64,000 nt of DNA from Bacteroidales bacterium (GTDB lineage: Bacteria > Bacteroidota > Bacteroidia > Bacteroidales > F082): the NCBI GenBank assembly GCA_017549805.1, contig JAFYNJ010000002.1, positions 48,429 to 112,428 on the forward strand, read 5' to 3'. The position numbers were made by a program, and so were the translations under genes. The notes beneath the pieces were generated by a model. The model made no database searches. It had not been told where the DNA came from and saw only the letters and a program-made list of their open reading frames with translations. Position 1 is the stretch's first letter; every line of letters starts with the position of its first letter. Below are positions 46,593 through 57,998 of this stretch, piece after piece.

Positions 46593-47162
46593 TTATCCAC
46601 CTAGCTTATGAATAGCTTTTTCCAATCGTTCATACCAATCCTCGCCAAACTTGCGAACCATAGGACCTTTCAAGAACTTCCACAACGGGATGCCTTCTGT
46701 TTCGCCTTTGCGCTTTGCGGGAACACAGACACTCCATTCATGGTAAAGGATATGCGTAAAGCCGTCTTTTTCAAGGAGACGGATAGGGTAGAGGTGACAG
46801 GAAATCGGTTTCCAGAAATCGCATTTGCCTTCAAGATAAGCCTTCTCAATGGCACAAAGGGCGGTGCCGTTCTCATGAAAATACACGAAGGCACATTCGG
46901 CGCCATTTACCAAGGGCGTAACGAGTTCGCCGTTTTCGTCATAGTCATACACGTCGCCCTTTTCGATGACTTCAAGTCCTTCGGGACGCATATATTCCTT
47001 GATAGCTTCAAGATTCTCCTCAATCTGACCGACTTCATCCTGTTCCAAAGGCGCCCCAGCATCGCCGTCCACACAGCACCAACCCTTGCAACGCGGCAAA
47101 TTGCAACAGAATTTGGCGTTCAGGAATTCGTCTGATACAACAACGTTATCTAAAATAATCAT
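46593..47162 (-). CDS. DUF3109 family Cys-rich protein
   Basis: 189 residues from the ATG at 47162 (MIILDNVV); the upstream frame is open but the -7 element lies inside it. The N-terminal CCNLPRCKGWCC block and the later CDFWKPISCHLYP segment hold the conserved cysteines of DUF3109, a family resembling YkgJ-type zinc/iron cluster proteins. The -7 element ends only five bases before the ATG, so the mRNA is probably leaderless or nearly so. Divergent from the ornithine carbamoyltransferase gene. No known function. Confidence 0.9.
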   Translation of the reverse strand: MIILDNVVVSDEFLNAKFCCNLPRCKGWCCVDGDAGAPLEQDEVGQIEENLEAIKEYMRPEGLEVIEKGDVYDYDENGELVTPLVNGAECAFVYFHENGTALCAIEKAYLEGKCDFWKPISCHLYPIRLLEKDGFTHILYHEWSVCVPAKRKGETEGIPLWKFLKGPMVRKFGEDWYERLEKAIHKLGG

Positions 47163-47163
47163 G

Positions 47164-47196
47164 TTTGCAAAGTTAAAAGAAAAAAGACTAATTTTG
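47164..47196 (+). promoter_or_regulatory. ornithine carbamoyltransferase promoter
   Basis: TTTG (47164-47167), 21-base spacer, TAATTTTG (47189-47196); about 40 bases before the ATG at 47237. The -33 element overlaps the divergent DUF3109 promoter. Confidence 0.75.
47168..47175 (-). promoter_or_regulatory. -7 element for DUF3109 (near-leaderless transcript)
   Basis: TAACTTTG on the minus strand ending five bases before the ATG at 47162, so initiation would fall at or within a few bases of the start codon. Confidence 0.6.
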
Positions 47197-47236
47197 CAGC
47201 GCTTTTTTGAATCATTCACATTTAAATCATAACGTA

Positions 47237-48238
47237 ATGGCTTTCAACCTTAGAAACAGAAACTTCCTGAAGTTGTTGGACTTCACTCCGGAAGAGATTA
47301 AGTTTTTCCTGAAGCTTGCTGCCGACCTCAAGGCCGCCAAGTATGCAGGTACCGAACAACCCCGCCTCAAAGGCAAGAACATTGCTCTTATTTTCGAAAA
47401 GACCTCGACCCGCACCCGCTGCGCTTTTGAGGTTGGTGCCAAAGACCAGGGTGCCCACGTGACCTATCTCGGTCCCACCGGTAGCCAGATCGGCATCAAA
47501 GAAAGCATGAAAGATACCGCCCGCGTGCTGGGTCGCATGTTCGACGGCATCGAGTATCGTGGCTTCGACCAGGCCACTGTCGAGGAACTGGCCAAATACG
47601 CCGGTGTCCCCGTGTGGAACGGTCTTACCGCCGAAGCGCACCCCACCCAAATTCTGGCCGACTTCCTCACCATCCAGGAGCATACCGACAAGCCCCTCAA
47701 CCAGGTGAAGTTCGCTTATATCGGCGATGCCCGCTACAATATGGGCAACAGCCTGATGGTCGGCGGTGTGAAGATGGGTATGGACATCCGCATCATCGCC
47801 CCCAAGAAACTGCAGCCGGCCAAAGATCTTGTCAAGAAGTGCCAGGAAATCGCCAAGGAAACCGGTGCCAAGCTTACCGTCACCGACGATGTGGAGAAGG
47901 GCGTGAAGGGTCTTGATTTCATCTACACCGACATCTGGGTGTCGATGGGCGAGCCCGACAGCGTGTGGAAAGAGCGCATCAATATGCTGATGCCTTACCA
48001 GGTCAACGCAGCCCTGATGAAAAAGACAGGCAATCCCAAGTGCAAGTTTATGCACTGCCTGCCTTCGTATCACAATCTGGAGACCAAGGCTGGCCGCGAC
48101 GTTTATGAGAAGTTCGGCTTGAACGGCATCGAGGTCACCGAGGACGTGTTCGAGAGCGAGAACAGCATCGTCTTTGACGAAGCCGAGAACCGCATGCACA
48201 CCATTAAGGCTGTGATGGTGGCTACTTTAGGCGACTAA
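47237..48238 (+). CDS. argF: ornithine carbamoyltransferase
   Basis: 333 residues from the ATG at 47237 ([13 protein letters not shown]). Forms citrulline from ornithine and carbamoyl phosphate, or runs in reverse in arginine catabolism. The carbamoyl-phosphate site STRTRCAFE, the AHPTQILAD block and the FMHCLPS loop are all present, with DIWVSMGE of true ornithine carbamoyltransferases. Many Bacteroidota instead use an acetyl- or succinyl-ornithine carbamoyltransferase; this one looks like the classical type, so a catabolic (arcB) role is also possible. No other arginine genes are nearby. Confidence 0.92.
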   Translation: MAFNLRNRNFLKLLDFTPEEIKFFLKLAADLKAAKYAGTEQPRLKGKNIALIFEKTSTRTRCAFEVGAKDQGAHVTYLGPTGSQIGIKESMKDTARVLGRMFDGIEYRGFDQATVEELAKYAGVPVWNGLTAEAHPTQILADFLTIQEHTDKPLNQVKFAYIGDARYNMGNSLMVGGVKMGMDIRIIAPKKLQPAKDLVKKCQEIAKETGAKLTVTDDVEKGVKGLDFIYTDIWVSMGEPDSVWKERINMLMPYQVNAALMKKTGNPKCKFMHCLPSYHNLETKAGRDVYEKFGLNGIEVTEDVFESENSIVFDEAENRMHTIKAVMVATLGD

Positions 48239-49455
48239 TACGTGACAATACGGTGTGAATGCACCTGCATCGCATCGTCAATTACACGCAGCACGTACAC
48301 TCCTGCCGCGAGCGAAGAAACATCCAAAGTTGTTTCTTCCCCGTGGCAGGTTTTATTTAACACCTTTTGACCAAACAGGTTATAAACTTCTACCTGCATC
48401 ATCGGAACGCCTTTCACGGTGAGCGTCCCTGAAACGGGATTGGGATAAACCGTCAAACGCTCAACGGCGACATCGTCCACCGAAGTAGAGACCAAGCCCG
48501 CCAAGGTGGTCACCAAGCCTACATTCAATTCGGTGAAGCGTTTGACCTGATCCATGTTGTTGACACTCGTCCCCAACAAATCAGCGGGCGTGTGGATGAA
48601 TGGCGAGCTGTAATGAACGTCCTCAAAAGTATGAACCGCGGCATATCCGTTACGGTTGAACGAAGAATAGTCGCTGTCGCCCCATGTAAGCCAATTCTGG
48701 CGAATAGGCATCTCGGGAAAATAAACCTCGCTGACATTGTAAACGTAGTTGGCAATAATGGAATCGCGGGTAGTGTACATCAGATGGACATGGATGTCGG
48801 AACCTTCTTTCAAATAGCCGATCATATCCAGGTTAAAATAGCCCACAATGTCCATCAGTTGGTCGGCACAATCCTTGGCGTAAGCCGCACTGCCAATGAG
48901 TCCGATTTCCTCGGCTGCCCAATGACCATAGATAATGGAACGCTCAAACTTGTATTTACTGAGCAGACGGGCGGTTTCCAAGATGCCAGCTGTGCCCGAG
49001 GCATTGTCGTCGGCACCTGGAGCACGCAATGAGTCGGGATCGCCCGCATTGAGGTTATAGGAATCATAGTGCGCCCCGCAAACCACATATTCATCGGGAT
49101 AAAGCAAGCCTTTCTGAACGGCAATCACATTGTCGGAAGTTTCATATAGCGTATCGTGATACAGGACCGGGAAATCGTGCAACGTCACCGAGTCGAGGCC
49201 CATGCCGACATAGGTGTTGAAAAGCCAATCCTGAACATCATAAACCATACGGCTGTCCCAACGACGGGTATGGTACGACTGAAGATGGTCAATGGTCGCA
49301 TAGAGGCTGTCCTTTGAAACCTCATCCATCATCCGACGGATACGGGCATCTTCCTGCTCTACCACAGGATAAGTGTGCTCGAACAGGTGTTGTGCCCATC
49401 CTTGAGTTGCCCAACAACTCAACACCAAACAAATCGCTAAGTATCTTTTCTTCAT
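48235..49455 (-). CDS. M28 family zinc aminopeptidase with T9SS sorting domain
   Basis: 406 residues: signal peptide (cleavage near TQGWAQ, residue 21), an M28 peptidase domain (about residues 90-310) with metal-binding segments [19 protein letters not shown] and AAEEIGLIG, and a C-terminal T9SS type A sorting domain ([12 protein letters not shown] to GVYVLRVID). Probably exported across the outer membrane to release N-terminal amino acids or dipeptides outside the cell. Convergent with the carbamoyltransferase gene (four-base overlap) and 11 bases downstream of tsaB. Confidence 0.92.
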   Translation of the reverse strand: MKKRYLAICLVLSCWATQGWAQHLFEHTYPVVEQEDARIRRMMDEVSKDSLYATIDHLQSYHTRRWDSRMVYDVQDWLFNTYVGMGLDSVTLHDFPVLYHDTLYETSDNVIAVQKGLLYPDEYVVCGAHYDSYNLNAGDPDSLRAPGADDNASGTAGILETARLLSKYKFERSIIYGHWAAEEIGLIGSAAYAKDCADQLMDIVGYFNLDMIGYLKEGSDIHVHLMYTTRDSIIANYVYNVSEVYFPEMPIRQNWLTWGDSDYSSFNRNGYAAVHTFEDVHYSSPFIHTPADLLGTSVNNMDQVKRFTELNVGLVTTLAGLVSTSVDDVAVERLTVYPNPVSGTLTVKGVPMMQVEVYNLFGQKVLNKTCHGEETTLDVSSLAAGVYVLRVIDDAMQVHSHRIVTY

Positions 49456-49466
49456 AACTTTCCGCT

Positions 49467-50174
49467 TTACAATCCTTTCACATGCGGTTTTCCCGCCACA
49501 AAATCCTTCAGATAGAAAGGCTCGAAATAAGCCACATCCACAAAGTCTTTTTCCTTTAAGGCTTGGTCGGCCAAAGCCGCCATATAAGCTGCCGAAGGAG
49601 CAAAGTCGTCAACAACATGAACCTGATCCACTGCATCAAAAAGCCCGTGAAGCTTGGGAGCGCCGTCGCCGAAAAGCCAAAGACGTTGAGGTGAGAGGTG
49701 AGAGGTGAGAGATGAGAGGTGAGAGCCATTATCGAACACTACGGCATTGGTATCTTTAATGCGATTCAAGTTGGCACCGAATACAGAGCAATACACTTCC
49801 ATGCGGCGCGCATCGATCATGGGAACGAACAAATCGGCAGGCTGCACATCGTCACCCAAACGGGAACGCATCCCGTAGGCCATGGCATGCATGGTATCTA
49901 TCGCCATCAAAGGCAATCCTGCAGCATAGCATACGCCCTTTGCAGTACTGACACCGATGCGCAAGCCTGTGTAGGAGCCAGGCCCCTTGCTCACTGCCAC
50001 CGCGTCCAGCTGGGCATAGTCAATCCCAACTTCATCCATCACTTCCTTGATGAAAATGGTTATCTTCTCCGAATGGGCGTTCTGGCCTTTGCACTCCCTT
50101 AACGCCAAGGTTTTCAGTCCGTCGTTCAAGGCTACGGAACAAGTGGGGGTGGCCGTTTCAAGGCATAGGATCAT
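49467..50174 (-). CDS. tsaB: tRNA threonylcarbamoyladenosine biosynthesis protein TsaB
   Basis: 235 residues. Partner of TsaD in making t6A at position 37 of ANN-decoding tRNAs, normally essential. The N-terminal ILCLETATPTCSVAL and the VSKGPGSYTGLRIG segment are characteristic. Heptad array l (49688-49725) encodes NGSHLSSLTSHLSPQ in the middle of the protein, just before LWLFGDGAPK, in a region that varies in length among relatives. The frame stays intact, unlike the same repeat in the phosphotransferase gene. The M28 peptidase gene follows. Confidence 0.93.
   Translation of the reverse strand: MILCLETATPTCSVALNDGLKTLALRECKGQNAHSEKITIFIKEVMDEVGIDYAQLDAVAVSKGPGSYTGLRIGVSTAKGVCYAAGLPLMAIDTMHAMAYGMRSRLGDDVQPADLFVPMIDARRMEVYCSVFGANLNRIKDTNAVVFDNGSHLSSLTSHLSPQRLWLFGDGAPKLHGLFDAVDQVHVVDDFAPSAAYMAALADQALKEKDFVDVAYFEPFYLKDFVAGKPHVKGL
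49688..49725. repeat. heptad repeat array l, inside tsaB
   Basis: Five units GAGGTGA (the fourth is GAGATGA) plus three bases; the same repeat sequence as array a. Read in frame in an essential gene. Confidence 0.95.
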
Positions 50175-50194
50175 CGTTTTTTTGTTTAAAATGC

Positions 50195-50202
50195 AAAATT
50201 AG
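50195..50202 (-). promoter_or_regulatory. -7 element for tsaB
   Basis: TAATTTTG on the minus strand, 20 bases upstream of the tsaB ATG, in the AT-rich divergent gap with galE. Confidence 0.5.
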
Positions 50203-50215
50203 TAAAGATTTTTGT

Positions 50216-50223
50216 ATTTTTGT
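50216..50223 (+). promoter_or_regulatory. -7 element for galE
   Basis: TATTTTTG, 20 bases upstream of the galE ATG. No -33 TTTG at the right distance. Confidence 0.5.
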
Positions 50224-50243
50224 AAGTTTGAAATAATAGTGAA

Positions 50244-51269
50244 ATGAAAATACTGGTCACAGGAGGCACTGGATTCATCGGTTCTCATACACTGGTTGAA
50301 CTGTATGCGGCAGGTCACGAGACGGTTGTCGTGGACAACCTATCCAATTCCAATCCAGCCTCCTTGGCAAGAGTGGAAGAATTGGTCGGAAAAAAGATTC
50401 CTTTCTACAAAGTGGATATCCGCGACCGCCAAGGACTCAACCATGTGATGGATACCTATCGGTTCGACGCCTGCATTCATTTCGCCGGACTGAAAGCGGT
50501 AGGTGAGAGCGTGGAAAAGCCTTGGGAATATTATGAGAACAATATCGGAGGCACCCTGACACTCCTCGATGTGATGCGCCAACACGGTTGCAAAAACATC
50601 ATCTTCTCGTCATCGGCCACCGTTTATGGCGAACCCGATGTGATGCCCATCACCGAAGACTGCCCAAAAGGCCACTGCACCAATCCTTACGGCAAAACCA
50701 AGAGCATGCTGGAAGAGATCATGATGGACATGCAAAAAGCCGATCCAGAATGGAATGTCGTACTGTTGCGCTATTTCAACCCCATTGGAGCGCATCCGAG
50801 CGGCAAGATAGGGGAGAATCCCAACGGCATTCCCAACAACCTGATGCCCTACGTCACTCAGGTGGCGGTGGGCAAGCGCGAGGAGTTGGGCGTGTTTGGC
50901 AAAGACTATCCCACACCCGACGGCACTGGCGTACGCGACTACATCCATGTGGTTGACCTCGCTCGGGGACACGTCGCGGCCTTGCAAGCCATCGAAAGGC
51001 ACTGCGGCTGCGCCATCTATAACCTCGGCACGGGGCAGGGCTATTCAGTGCTTCAGGTGGTCAAAACATTCGAAAAAGTCAATCATATCATCATACCCTA
51101 CAGCATCAAGCCAAGAAGGGCAGGCGACATCGCCACCTGCTATTCCGACCCCACCAAGGCAGCCCGCGAACTCGGATGGAAAGCACAATACGGACTTGAG
51201 GAGATGTGCCGCGATTCGTGGAACTGGCAGAAGAACAATCCGGAAGGATATGGGGAGGCTGAGAGTTGA
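50244..51269 (+). CDS. galE: UDP-glucose 4-epimerase
   Basis: 341 residues, an extended short-chain dehydrogenase. NAD-binding TGGTGFIGSH at the N-terminus, catalytic Tyr-x3-Lys in NPYGKTKSML, and SSSATVYGEP upstream. Interconverts UDP-glucose and UDP-galactose, and in many bacteria the N-acetyl forms as well. Twenty-two bases before the DUF4954 gene and probably cotranscribed with the amino-sugar genes that follow. The last residues (GEAES) and the gap are made by heptad array k. Confidence 0.95.
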   Translation: MKILVTGGTGFIGSHTLVELYAAGHETVVVDNLSNSNPASLARVEELVGKKIPFYKVDIRDRQGLNHVMDTYRFDACIHFAGLKAVGESVEKPWEYYENNIGGTLTLLDVMRQHGCKNIIFSSSATVYGEPDVMPITEDCPKGHCTNPYGKTKSMLEEIMMDMQKADPEWNVVLLRYFNPIGAHPSGKIGENPNGIPNNLMPYVTQVAVGKREELGVFGKDYPTPDGTGVRDYIHVVDLARGHVAALQAIERHCGCAIYNLGTGQGYSVLQVVKTFEKVNHIIIPYSIKPRRAGDIATCYSDPTKAARELGWKAQYGLEEMCRDSWNWQKNNPEGYGEAES

Positions 51270-51284
51270 GAATTGAAAACTATT
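51257..51284. repeat. heptad repeat array k, galE / DUF4954 junction
   Basis: Four degenerate units such as AGTTGAG and AATTGAA; it supplies the galE stop and most of the gap. Confidence 0.82.
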
Positions 51285-51291
51285 TTAAACT

Positions 51292-53502
51292 ATGGATAAA
51301 GTTACGCTACTACCTTACGATCGGATCTACAAGAACTTCATCGACGAGAAATACCTCCATGATGGGCATGACGAGTATTACTATCGCAACCAACAGGTGA
51401 AAAAACCCGCCAACGGCTGGCGGCATCTTCATTCGGAGGAAATCGAGCGACTGGTTAAAAACAGCAATACTTGCACCAACTGGGACGAAATCTGGGTGAC
51501 CGACGAATTTGATACCAACATGGTTCGCAACAACCATTTCTTCGGGATGTGCCGAATCGGAAGGGTTGCCAACGAAATACTGCAATATCACGACTTGCGT
51601 GTCCCGGTGGGCATTACCGACAGTAGCATCATCTCTTGCGATATCGGCGACAATGTGGCCATCCACGATGTGCACTACATGGCCAACTACATCATCGGCG
51701 ACAAGTGCATCCTGTTCAACATCCAGGAAATCTCCACCACCGACCACTCGAAATTCGGAAACGGTGTCATCAAAGAAGGGGAGCCAGAAGATGTCAGGGT
51801 GTGGCTGGAAGTGATGAACGAAAACGGTGGCCGTAAGATTCTGCCTTTCGACGGCATGATCACCGCCGACGCCTACCTTTGGGCCAAGTATATCGACGAC
51901 AAGCCCCTGCAACAAAGGCTGTTCGACATCACCAACAACGCTTTCGATCCTCACCGCGGCTATTACGGCACCATTGGGGAATCGTCGGTCATCAAGAACT
52001 GCTGGATTCTGAAAGACGCCAAAATCGGTCCGTTCTGTTACATCAAGGGAGCCAGCAAGCTCAAGAACATTACTATCAATTCTTCTGAAGAAGAGCCCTC
52101 GCAAATCGGCGAAGGGGTCATCCTGGTGAACGGCATCACGGGTTATGGATGCCATATCTTCTATTCCGTGGTGGCCGTAAGGTTTGTTTTGGGCGACAAC
52201 TGCAATTTGAAGTACGGCGCCCGCCTGATCTATTCCGTGTTGGGCGACAACTCCACCATTTCCTGCTGCGAGGTGCTCAACAACCTCATCTTCCCCTCCC
52301 ACGAGCAGCATCACAACAACTCGTTCCTGATCTCCGCCTGCGTGATGGGTCAGAGCAACATGGCTGCCGGTGCCACCTTGGGTTCCAACCACAACAGCCG
52401 CGCCACCGATGGCGAAATCGTTGCCAGCCGCGGCTTCTGGCCGGGATTGTGCTCCAGCATCAAGCACTCGTCGAAGTTCGCTTCCTTCACCTTGCTGTCG
52501 AAGGCCGACTACCCCAACGAGATGAACATCATGCTCCCGTTCTGCTTGGTCAACAACAACGCCAAGACCAACGAATTGGAAATCATGCCCGCCTATTGGT
52601 GGATGTACAATATGTTCGCCATCGCGCGCAACACCTCGAAATACCAGAAACGCGACATCCGCAAGCGAAAGATCCAGAATATCGAGTTCGAGACCTTCGC
52701 GCCCGACACTATGGAAGAGACCATCGAGGCACGCAAGCTGCTCGAGGTGTGGGTGGCCAAGGCCTATCTCCGCTCCAAAGGCGAGAACCCCGACACCCAT
52801 GAGTACTACGACCTGAGAGCCGTTGGCAAGAACCTGCTCGATCACGAGCCTGAAGTGTGCAAACAACTCGAGGTGTTCGGCGAAAACATCGAAAAAAGCA
52901 AGCGCCGCACCCGTATCTTGAAAGCTTACGAAGCCTATCACGCATACGGCGACATGCTGGTTTACTACGCCGTGAAGAACATCGTTCATTACTTGGAAAA
53001 CCACGAGGAAGCCAGCATCGAGAACCTGAGCCGCATGATGAAAGGCAAGCGCCTCAGAAAATGGATCAACCTGGGCGGCCAGACCATGCCGGAGGAAGAC
53101 GTGGACCAACTGCGAAAAGACATCAAAAACGGTGTCCTGAACACCTGGACGGAAATCCACAACCGCTACAACGAGCTTTGGAAGAGCTATAAGATGGAAA
53201 AACTTCGCCACGCCTATTTCTCCTTGATGTTCCTCTACAAGGACGAGACCGATGTGTTGACCTCCGAGATGTGGGACGAGTGCCTTGAAAAAGCCATTAA
53301 GATCCAGCAGTTCATCTGCGACCAGGTCTATGAGTCACGCAAGAAGGACTACGAGAACCCCATCCGTAGCGCCACCTTCCGCAACGAAGAGGAGAAGATT
53401 GCCGTGATCGGCCGTATCGAGGACGTTTCGTTTGTCAAGCAAATCAAGAAGGAAACCGACGAATTCATCGCTTCCATCAATAATATCCGTAAAGATTCTT
53501 AA
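51292..53502 (+). CDS. DUF4954 family protein (left-handed beta-helix)
   Basis: 736 residues. The middle (about residues 90-400) has hexapeptide-like repeats such as [13 protein letters not shown] and GENPxx-type turns that predict a left-handed beta-helix, as in sugar acyltransferases and nucleotidyltransferases; the C-terminal third (about 450-736) is alpha-helical. The family is restricted mainly to Bacteroidota and spirochaetes and is uncharacterised. It sits between galE and nagB in a run of amino-sugar genes, so I infer a sugar-nucleotide or sugar-phosphate substrate, without direct evidence. Confidence 0.88.
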   Translation: MDKVTLLPYDRIYKNFIDEKYLHDGHDEYYYRNQQVKKPANGWRHLHSEEIERLVKNSNTCTNWDEIWVTDEFDTNMVRNNHFFGMCRIGRVANEILQYHDLRVPVGITDSSIISCDIGDNVAIHDVHYMANYIIGDKCILFNIQEISTTDHSKFGNGVIKEGEPEDVRVWLEVMNENGGRKILPFDGMITADAYLWAKYIDDKPLQQRLFDITNNAFDPHRGYYGTIGESSVIKNCWILKDAKIGPFCYIKGASKLKNITINSSEEEPSQIGEGVILVNGITGYGCHIFYSVVAVRFVLGDNCNLKYGARLIYSVLGDNSTISCCEVLNNLIFPSHEQHHNNSFLISACVMGQSNMAAGATLGSNHNSRATDGEIVASRGFWPGLCSSIKHSSKFASFTLLSKADYPNEMNIMLPFCLVNNNAKTNELEIMPAYWWMYNMFAIARNTSKYQKRDIRKRKIQNIEFETFAPDTMEETIEARKLLEVWVAKAYLRSKGENPDTHEYYDLRAVGKNLLDHEPEVCKQLEVFGENIEKSKRRTRILKAYEAYHAYGDMLVYYAVKNIVHYLENHEEASIENLSRMMKGKRLRKWINLGGQTMPEEDVDQLRKDIKNGVLNTWTEIHNRYNELWKSYKMEKLRHAYFSLMFLYKDETDVLTSEMWDECLEKAIKIQQFICDQVYESRKKDYENPIRSATFRNEEEKIAVIGRIEDVSFVKQIKKETDEFIASINNIRKDS

Positions 53503-53513
53503 TTCATAAATAT

Positions 53514-55273
<1,760 letters not shown>

Positions 55274-55293
55274 CACACTAAATCTTTTCAATC

Positions 55294-57219
55294 ATGCGGT
55301 TCATTCTGCTTAAGTTTTGTCAATTCCTGTTTGGAAAACAAGCCAACAACTCCCTTCCCAGGATCTGGGTGTTGTTGTTCGACATCGTGGTTCTTTTTGT
55401 CGCCTATCTCATCTCCATGTTCCTGGTCAATTACAACAGCCTTGGTGATGGCATACTGTTCAAGGGGTGGCAAAGGATTTTCATCGTCATGGTGATCTAT
55501 ATCATTATGTTCCTGATATACCGCACCTATTATGGCATGATCCGATACTCCGGATTCGACGATATCCGAAAGATCTTCAATTCATGCACCACCGCATTGA
55601 CCGTGTTGATCCTGCTCAAGGTCATCATCGTGCAGATCAACCCTTCCATCGTCAAGCACTTCCTGCCTGGATACAAGATCATTATCTACCATTACTTCAT
55701 CACCGTGCTCATCATGGTCTTGAGCCGATTCACAATCAGGCGTATCTACAATGAATTCTTCAAGGAGAGCAACACCAAGAAGAAAAACACCATCATCTAC
55801 GGTGCCGGGGAAGGTGGTGTCATGCTCTTCAGGGCTCTTCAACAGGACAAGGAGTCGATGTATAAAATCGTCACTTTCACTGACGACAACCCGAAGAAAA
55901 CCAACAAGAACATCAATACCGTTCCGATCAATCCACCTGCAAAGGTGCTCAATAACCACTTTATCACCAAGTACAACATCGAGGTGTTGATCCTAGCATT
56001 GCCGAGCATCTCCGGCGAACGCAAGAAAGAACTGATCGAACAGGGTATGAACCTGGGCCTGAAAGTGAAGACCATGCCTTCGTTTATCGAATGGGTGGAC
56101 GGGGAAGTGAAGGCCAACCAGGTGCAGGATATCAAGATCGAGGACTTGCTGGGCCGTGAGCCGATCGTGTTGGACAAAGAAAACGTGAAACGCGAGATCG
56201 ACGGTAAAGTGGTCATGATCACGGGGGCCGCCGGATCCATCGGTAGCGAGATCTGCCGACAAACCCTGCACTACAATCCCAAGATGCTGGTCATGGTGGA
56301 CCAGGCCGAATCGCCGATGTACGACTTGCAGTTTGAGTTGAAAAACACGCCTGAATTCAAGAACATCATTGACAAGATGGTGTTTGTGATTGCCAACGTG
56401 AAAGACAAACGGCGCATGAGGGAAGTGTTCGAGACTTACCATCCGCAACTGATCTACCATGCCGCGGCTTACAAGCATGTACCCTTCATGGAGGAAAACC
56501 CCTACGAAGCCGTCTATGTGAATGTGTTCGGCACCAAGAACATCGCCGACCTGGCCATCGAATTCGGGGCGGAGAAATTTGTGATGATCTCCACCGACAA
56601 GGCTGTGAACCCCACCAACGTGATGGGCGCCACCAAACGCATCGCAGAAATTTACACCCAAAGCCGCAAATGTAACACCCAGTTCATCACCACGAGGTTT
56701 GGCAACGTACTCGGATCCAACGGTTCGGTGGTGCCATTGTTCCAAAAACAGCTGGCACATGGCGGACCGCTGACCATCACTGACAAGCGCATCATCCGCT
56801 TCTTTATGACCATCCCCGAAGCCTGTAGTCTCGTCATGGAAGCCGGCTCCATCGGCCAAAACAACGAGATCTTCGTTTTCGACATGGGACAGCCCGTCAA
56901 GATTTACGACATGGCCAAGAAGATGATCCAGTTGTCGGGCCAAACCAACGTCGAGATCAAGGAGATCGGCTTGCGTCCGGGAGAAAAGCTGTATGAAGAG
57001 CTGCTCGCCACCAAGGAGAACACCAAACCCACCGACAATCCGAAGATCATGAGGGCGCAGGTGCGCGACTACGAGGCCGAAGAGGTCAACGCCATGCTGG
57101 AAGAACTGGACAAGGCTTTGTCGTCGTGCCAAGACTTCCCCATCGTCACCCAGATGAAACGGATCGTCCCAGAGTTCATCTCCAACAACAGCGTTTTCTG
57201 CCAATTGGACCAACACTAA
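55294..57219 (+). CDS. membrane nucleotide-sugar 4,6-dehydratase (PglF/WbpM/CapD type)
   Basis: 641 residues. Four N-terminal membrane helices (about residues 15-125), a first Rossmann-like region (about 135-260) and a C-terminal short-chain dehydrogenase domain with TGAAGSIGSEICRQ and STDKAVNPTNVMGATK, where Met replaces the usual catalytic Tyr as in PglF, WbpM and FlaA1. These make UDP-4-keto-6-deoxy sugars from UDP-GlcNAc, the first step to bacillosamine or QuiNAc residues. Follows the WlbA-like gene; a glycosyltransferase follows. Confidence 0.92.
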   Translation: MRFILLKFCQFLFGKQANNSLPRIWVLLFDIVVLFVAYLISMFLVNYNSLGDGILFKGWQRIFIVMVIYIIMFLIYRTYYGMIRYSGFDDIRKIFNSCTTALTVLILLKVIIVQINPSIVKHFLPGYKIIIYHYFITVLIMVLSRFTIRRIYNEFFKESNTKKKNTIIYGAGEGGVMLFRALQQDKESMYKIVTFTDDNPKKTNKNINTVPINPPAKVLNNHFITKYNIEVLILALPSISGERKKELIEQGMNLGLKVKTMPSFIEWVDGEVKANQVQDIKIEDLLGREPIVLDKENVKREIDGKVVMITGAAGSIGSEICRQTLHYNPKMLVMVDQAESPMYDLQFELKNTPEFKNIIDKMVFVIANVKDKRRMREVFETYHPQLIYHAAAYKHVPFMEENPYEAVYVNVFGTKNIADLAIEFGAEKFVMISTDKAVNPTNVMGATKRIAEIYTQSRKCNTQFITTRFGNVLGSNGSVVPLFQKQLAHGGPLTITDKRIIRFFMTIPEACSLVMEAGSIGQNNEIFVFDMGQPVKIYDMAKKMIQLSGQTNVEIKEIGLRPGEKLYEELLATKENTKPTDNPKIMRAQVRDYEAEEVNAMLEELDKALSSCQDFPIVTQMKRIVPEFISNNSVFCQLDQH

Positions 57220-57242
57220 GCTCAAACTTGGACGAATACATC

Positions 57243-57998
57243 ATGGAGCGTCAACCCCTGGTTTCCGTTATCATGCCATGCTACAACATGGAAAGGTTTC
57301 TGCCGCAGACCATCGCGTCGGTGGTGCAGCAGACCTTTGAGGATTGGGAACTGATTATCGTTGACGATGCCTCCACCGACGGAACCGTGGAAGTGCTACA
57401 GCGCGCCGGGGAGCAAGACCGGCGCATCCATTGGACAGCCAAAACGGAACATTCAGGCATTGCCGACACCCGCAACCGCTGCCTCCAAACCGCCAAGGGA
57501 CGTTTTCTCGCCTTCTTGGATGCCGACGACCTTTGGTATCCCGAGAAACTCCAACGGCAGTTGCAGTTCATGGAAGAACACGGAAGCTGTTTCAGCTACA
57601 CTTCCTATCGGCTCATCGACGAAGAGGGTAACGACCTCGACAAGACCGTCCGGGTGTCCGGCAACCTCGATTACAACGCCTACCTGCGCAACACCATCAT
57701 CGGCTGTTCCACCGTGATGATCGACCGGGAGGCCGTCGGCGAGGTGAAGGTGCCTTCGTTTCGCACCAGCGAGGACACCGCCACTTGGCTCGACATCCTG
57801 AAAAAAGGCTTTGTCGCCCATGCTTTCGACGAACCCTTGACCGCCTACCGCGTCAGGCGACAATCTGCCAGCTCCAATAAAATGAAGGCCTCCTACGACC
57901 TTTGGAAGGTTTACCGCAACCACGAAAAACTGCCTTTCTTCAAGGCTTTGTATTGTTTTTGCCACTATGCATTCAACGCCGTCAAAAAACGTCTATGA
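57243..57998 (+). CDS. family 2 glycosyltransferase
   Basis: 251 residues from the ATG at 57243 (MERQPLVSVIMPCYNMERF). GT-A fold with VDDASTDGTVEVL and FLDADDLWYPEKL (DxD-type motif), typical of GT2. Adds a sugar from a nucleotide donor to a lipid carrier or glycan. The start is 23 bases after the PglF-like gene, and its stop overlaps the next start (ATGA). The acceptor is unknown; probably builds the glycan whose donors the upstream genes make. Confidence 0.92.
   Translation: MERQPLVSVIMPCYNMERFLPQTIASVVQQTFEDWELIIVDDASTDGTVEVLQRAGEQDRRIHWTAKTEHSGIADTRNRCLQTAKGRFLAFLDADDLWYPEKLQRQLQFMEEHGSCFSYTSYRLIDEEGNDLDKTVRVSGNLDYNAYLRNTIIGCSTVMIDREAVGEVKVPSFRTSEDTATWLDILKKGFVAHAFDEPLTAYRVRRQSASSNKMKASYDLWKVYRNHEKLPFFKALYCFCHYAFNAVKKRL

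Noticed and set aside
49688-49725. Short tandem repeats considered as a CRISPR array
   Set aside because: Units are 7 bp, directly abutting, with no spacers and no cas genes nearby.
51310-53211. 633-codon open frame antisense to the DUF4954 gene
   Set aside because: Low-complexity His/Val/Gln-rich translation typical of antisense reading; DUF4954 on the other strand is well supported.
55993-57225. 410-codon open frame antisense to the PglF/CapD-like gene
   Set aside because: Same reason; the sense strand carries diagnostic dehydratase motifs.
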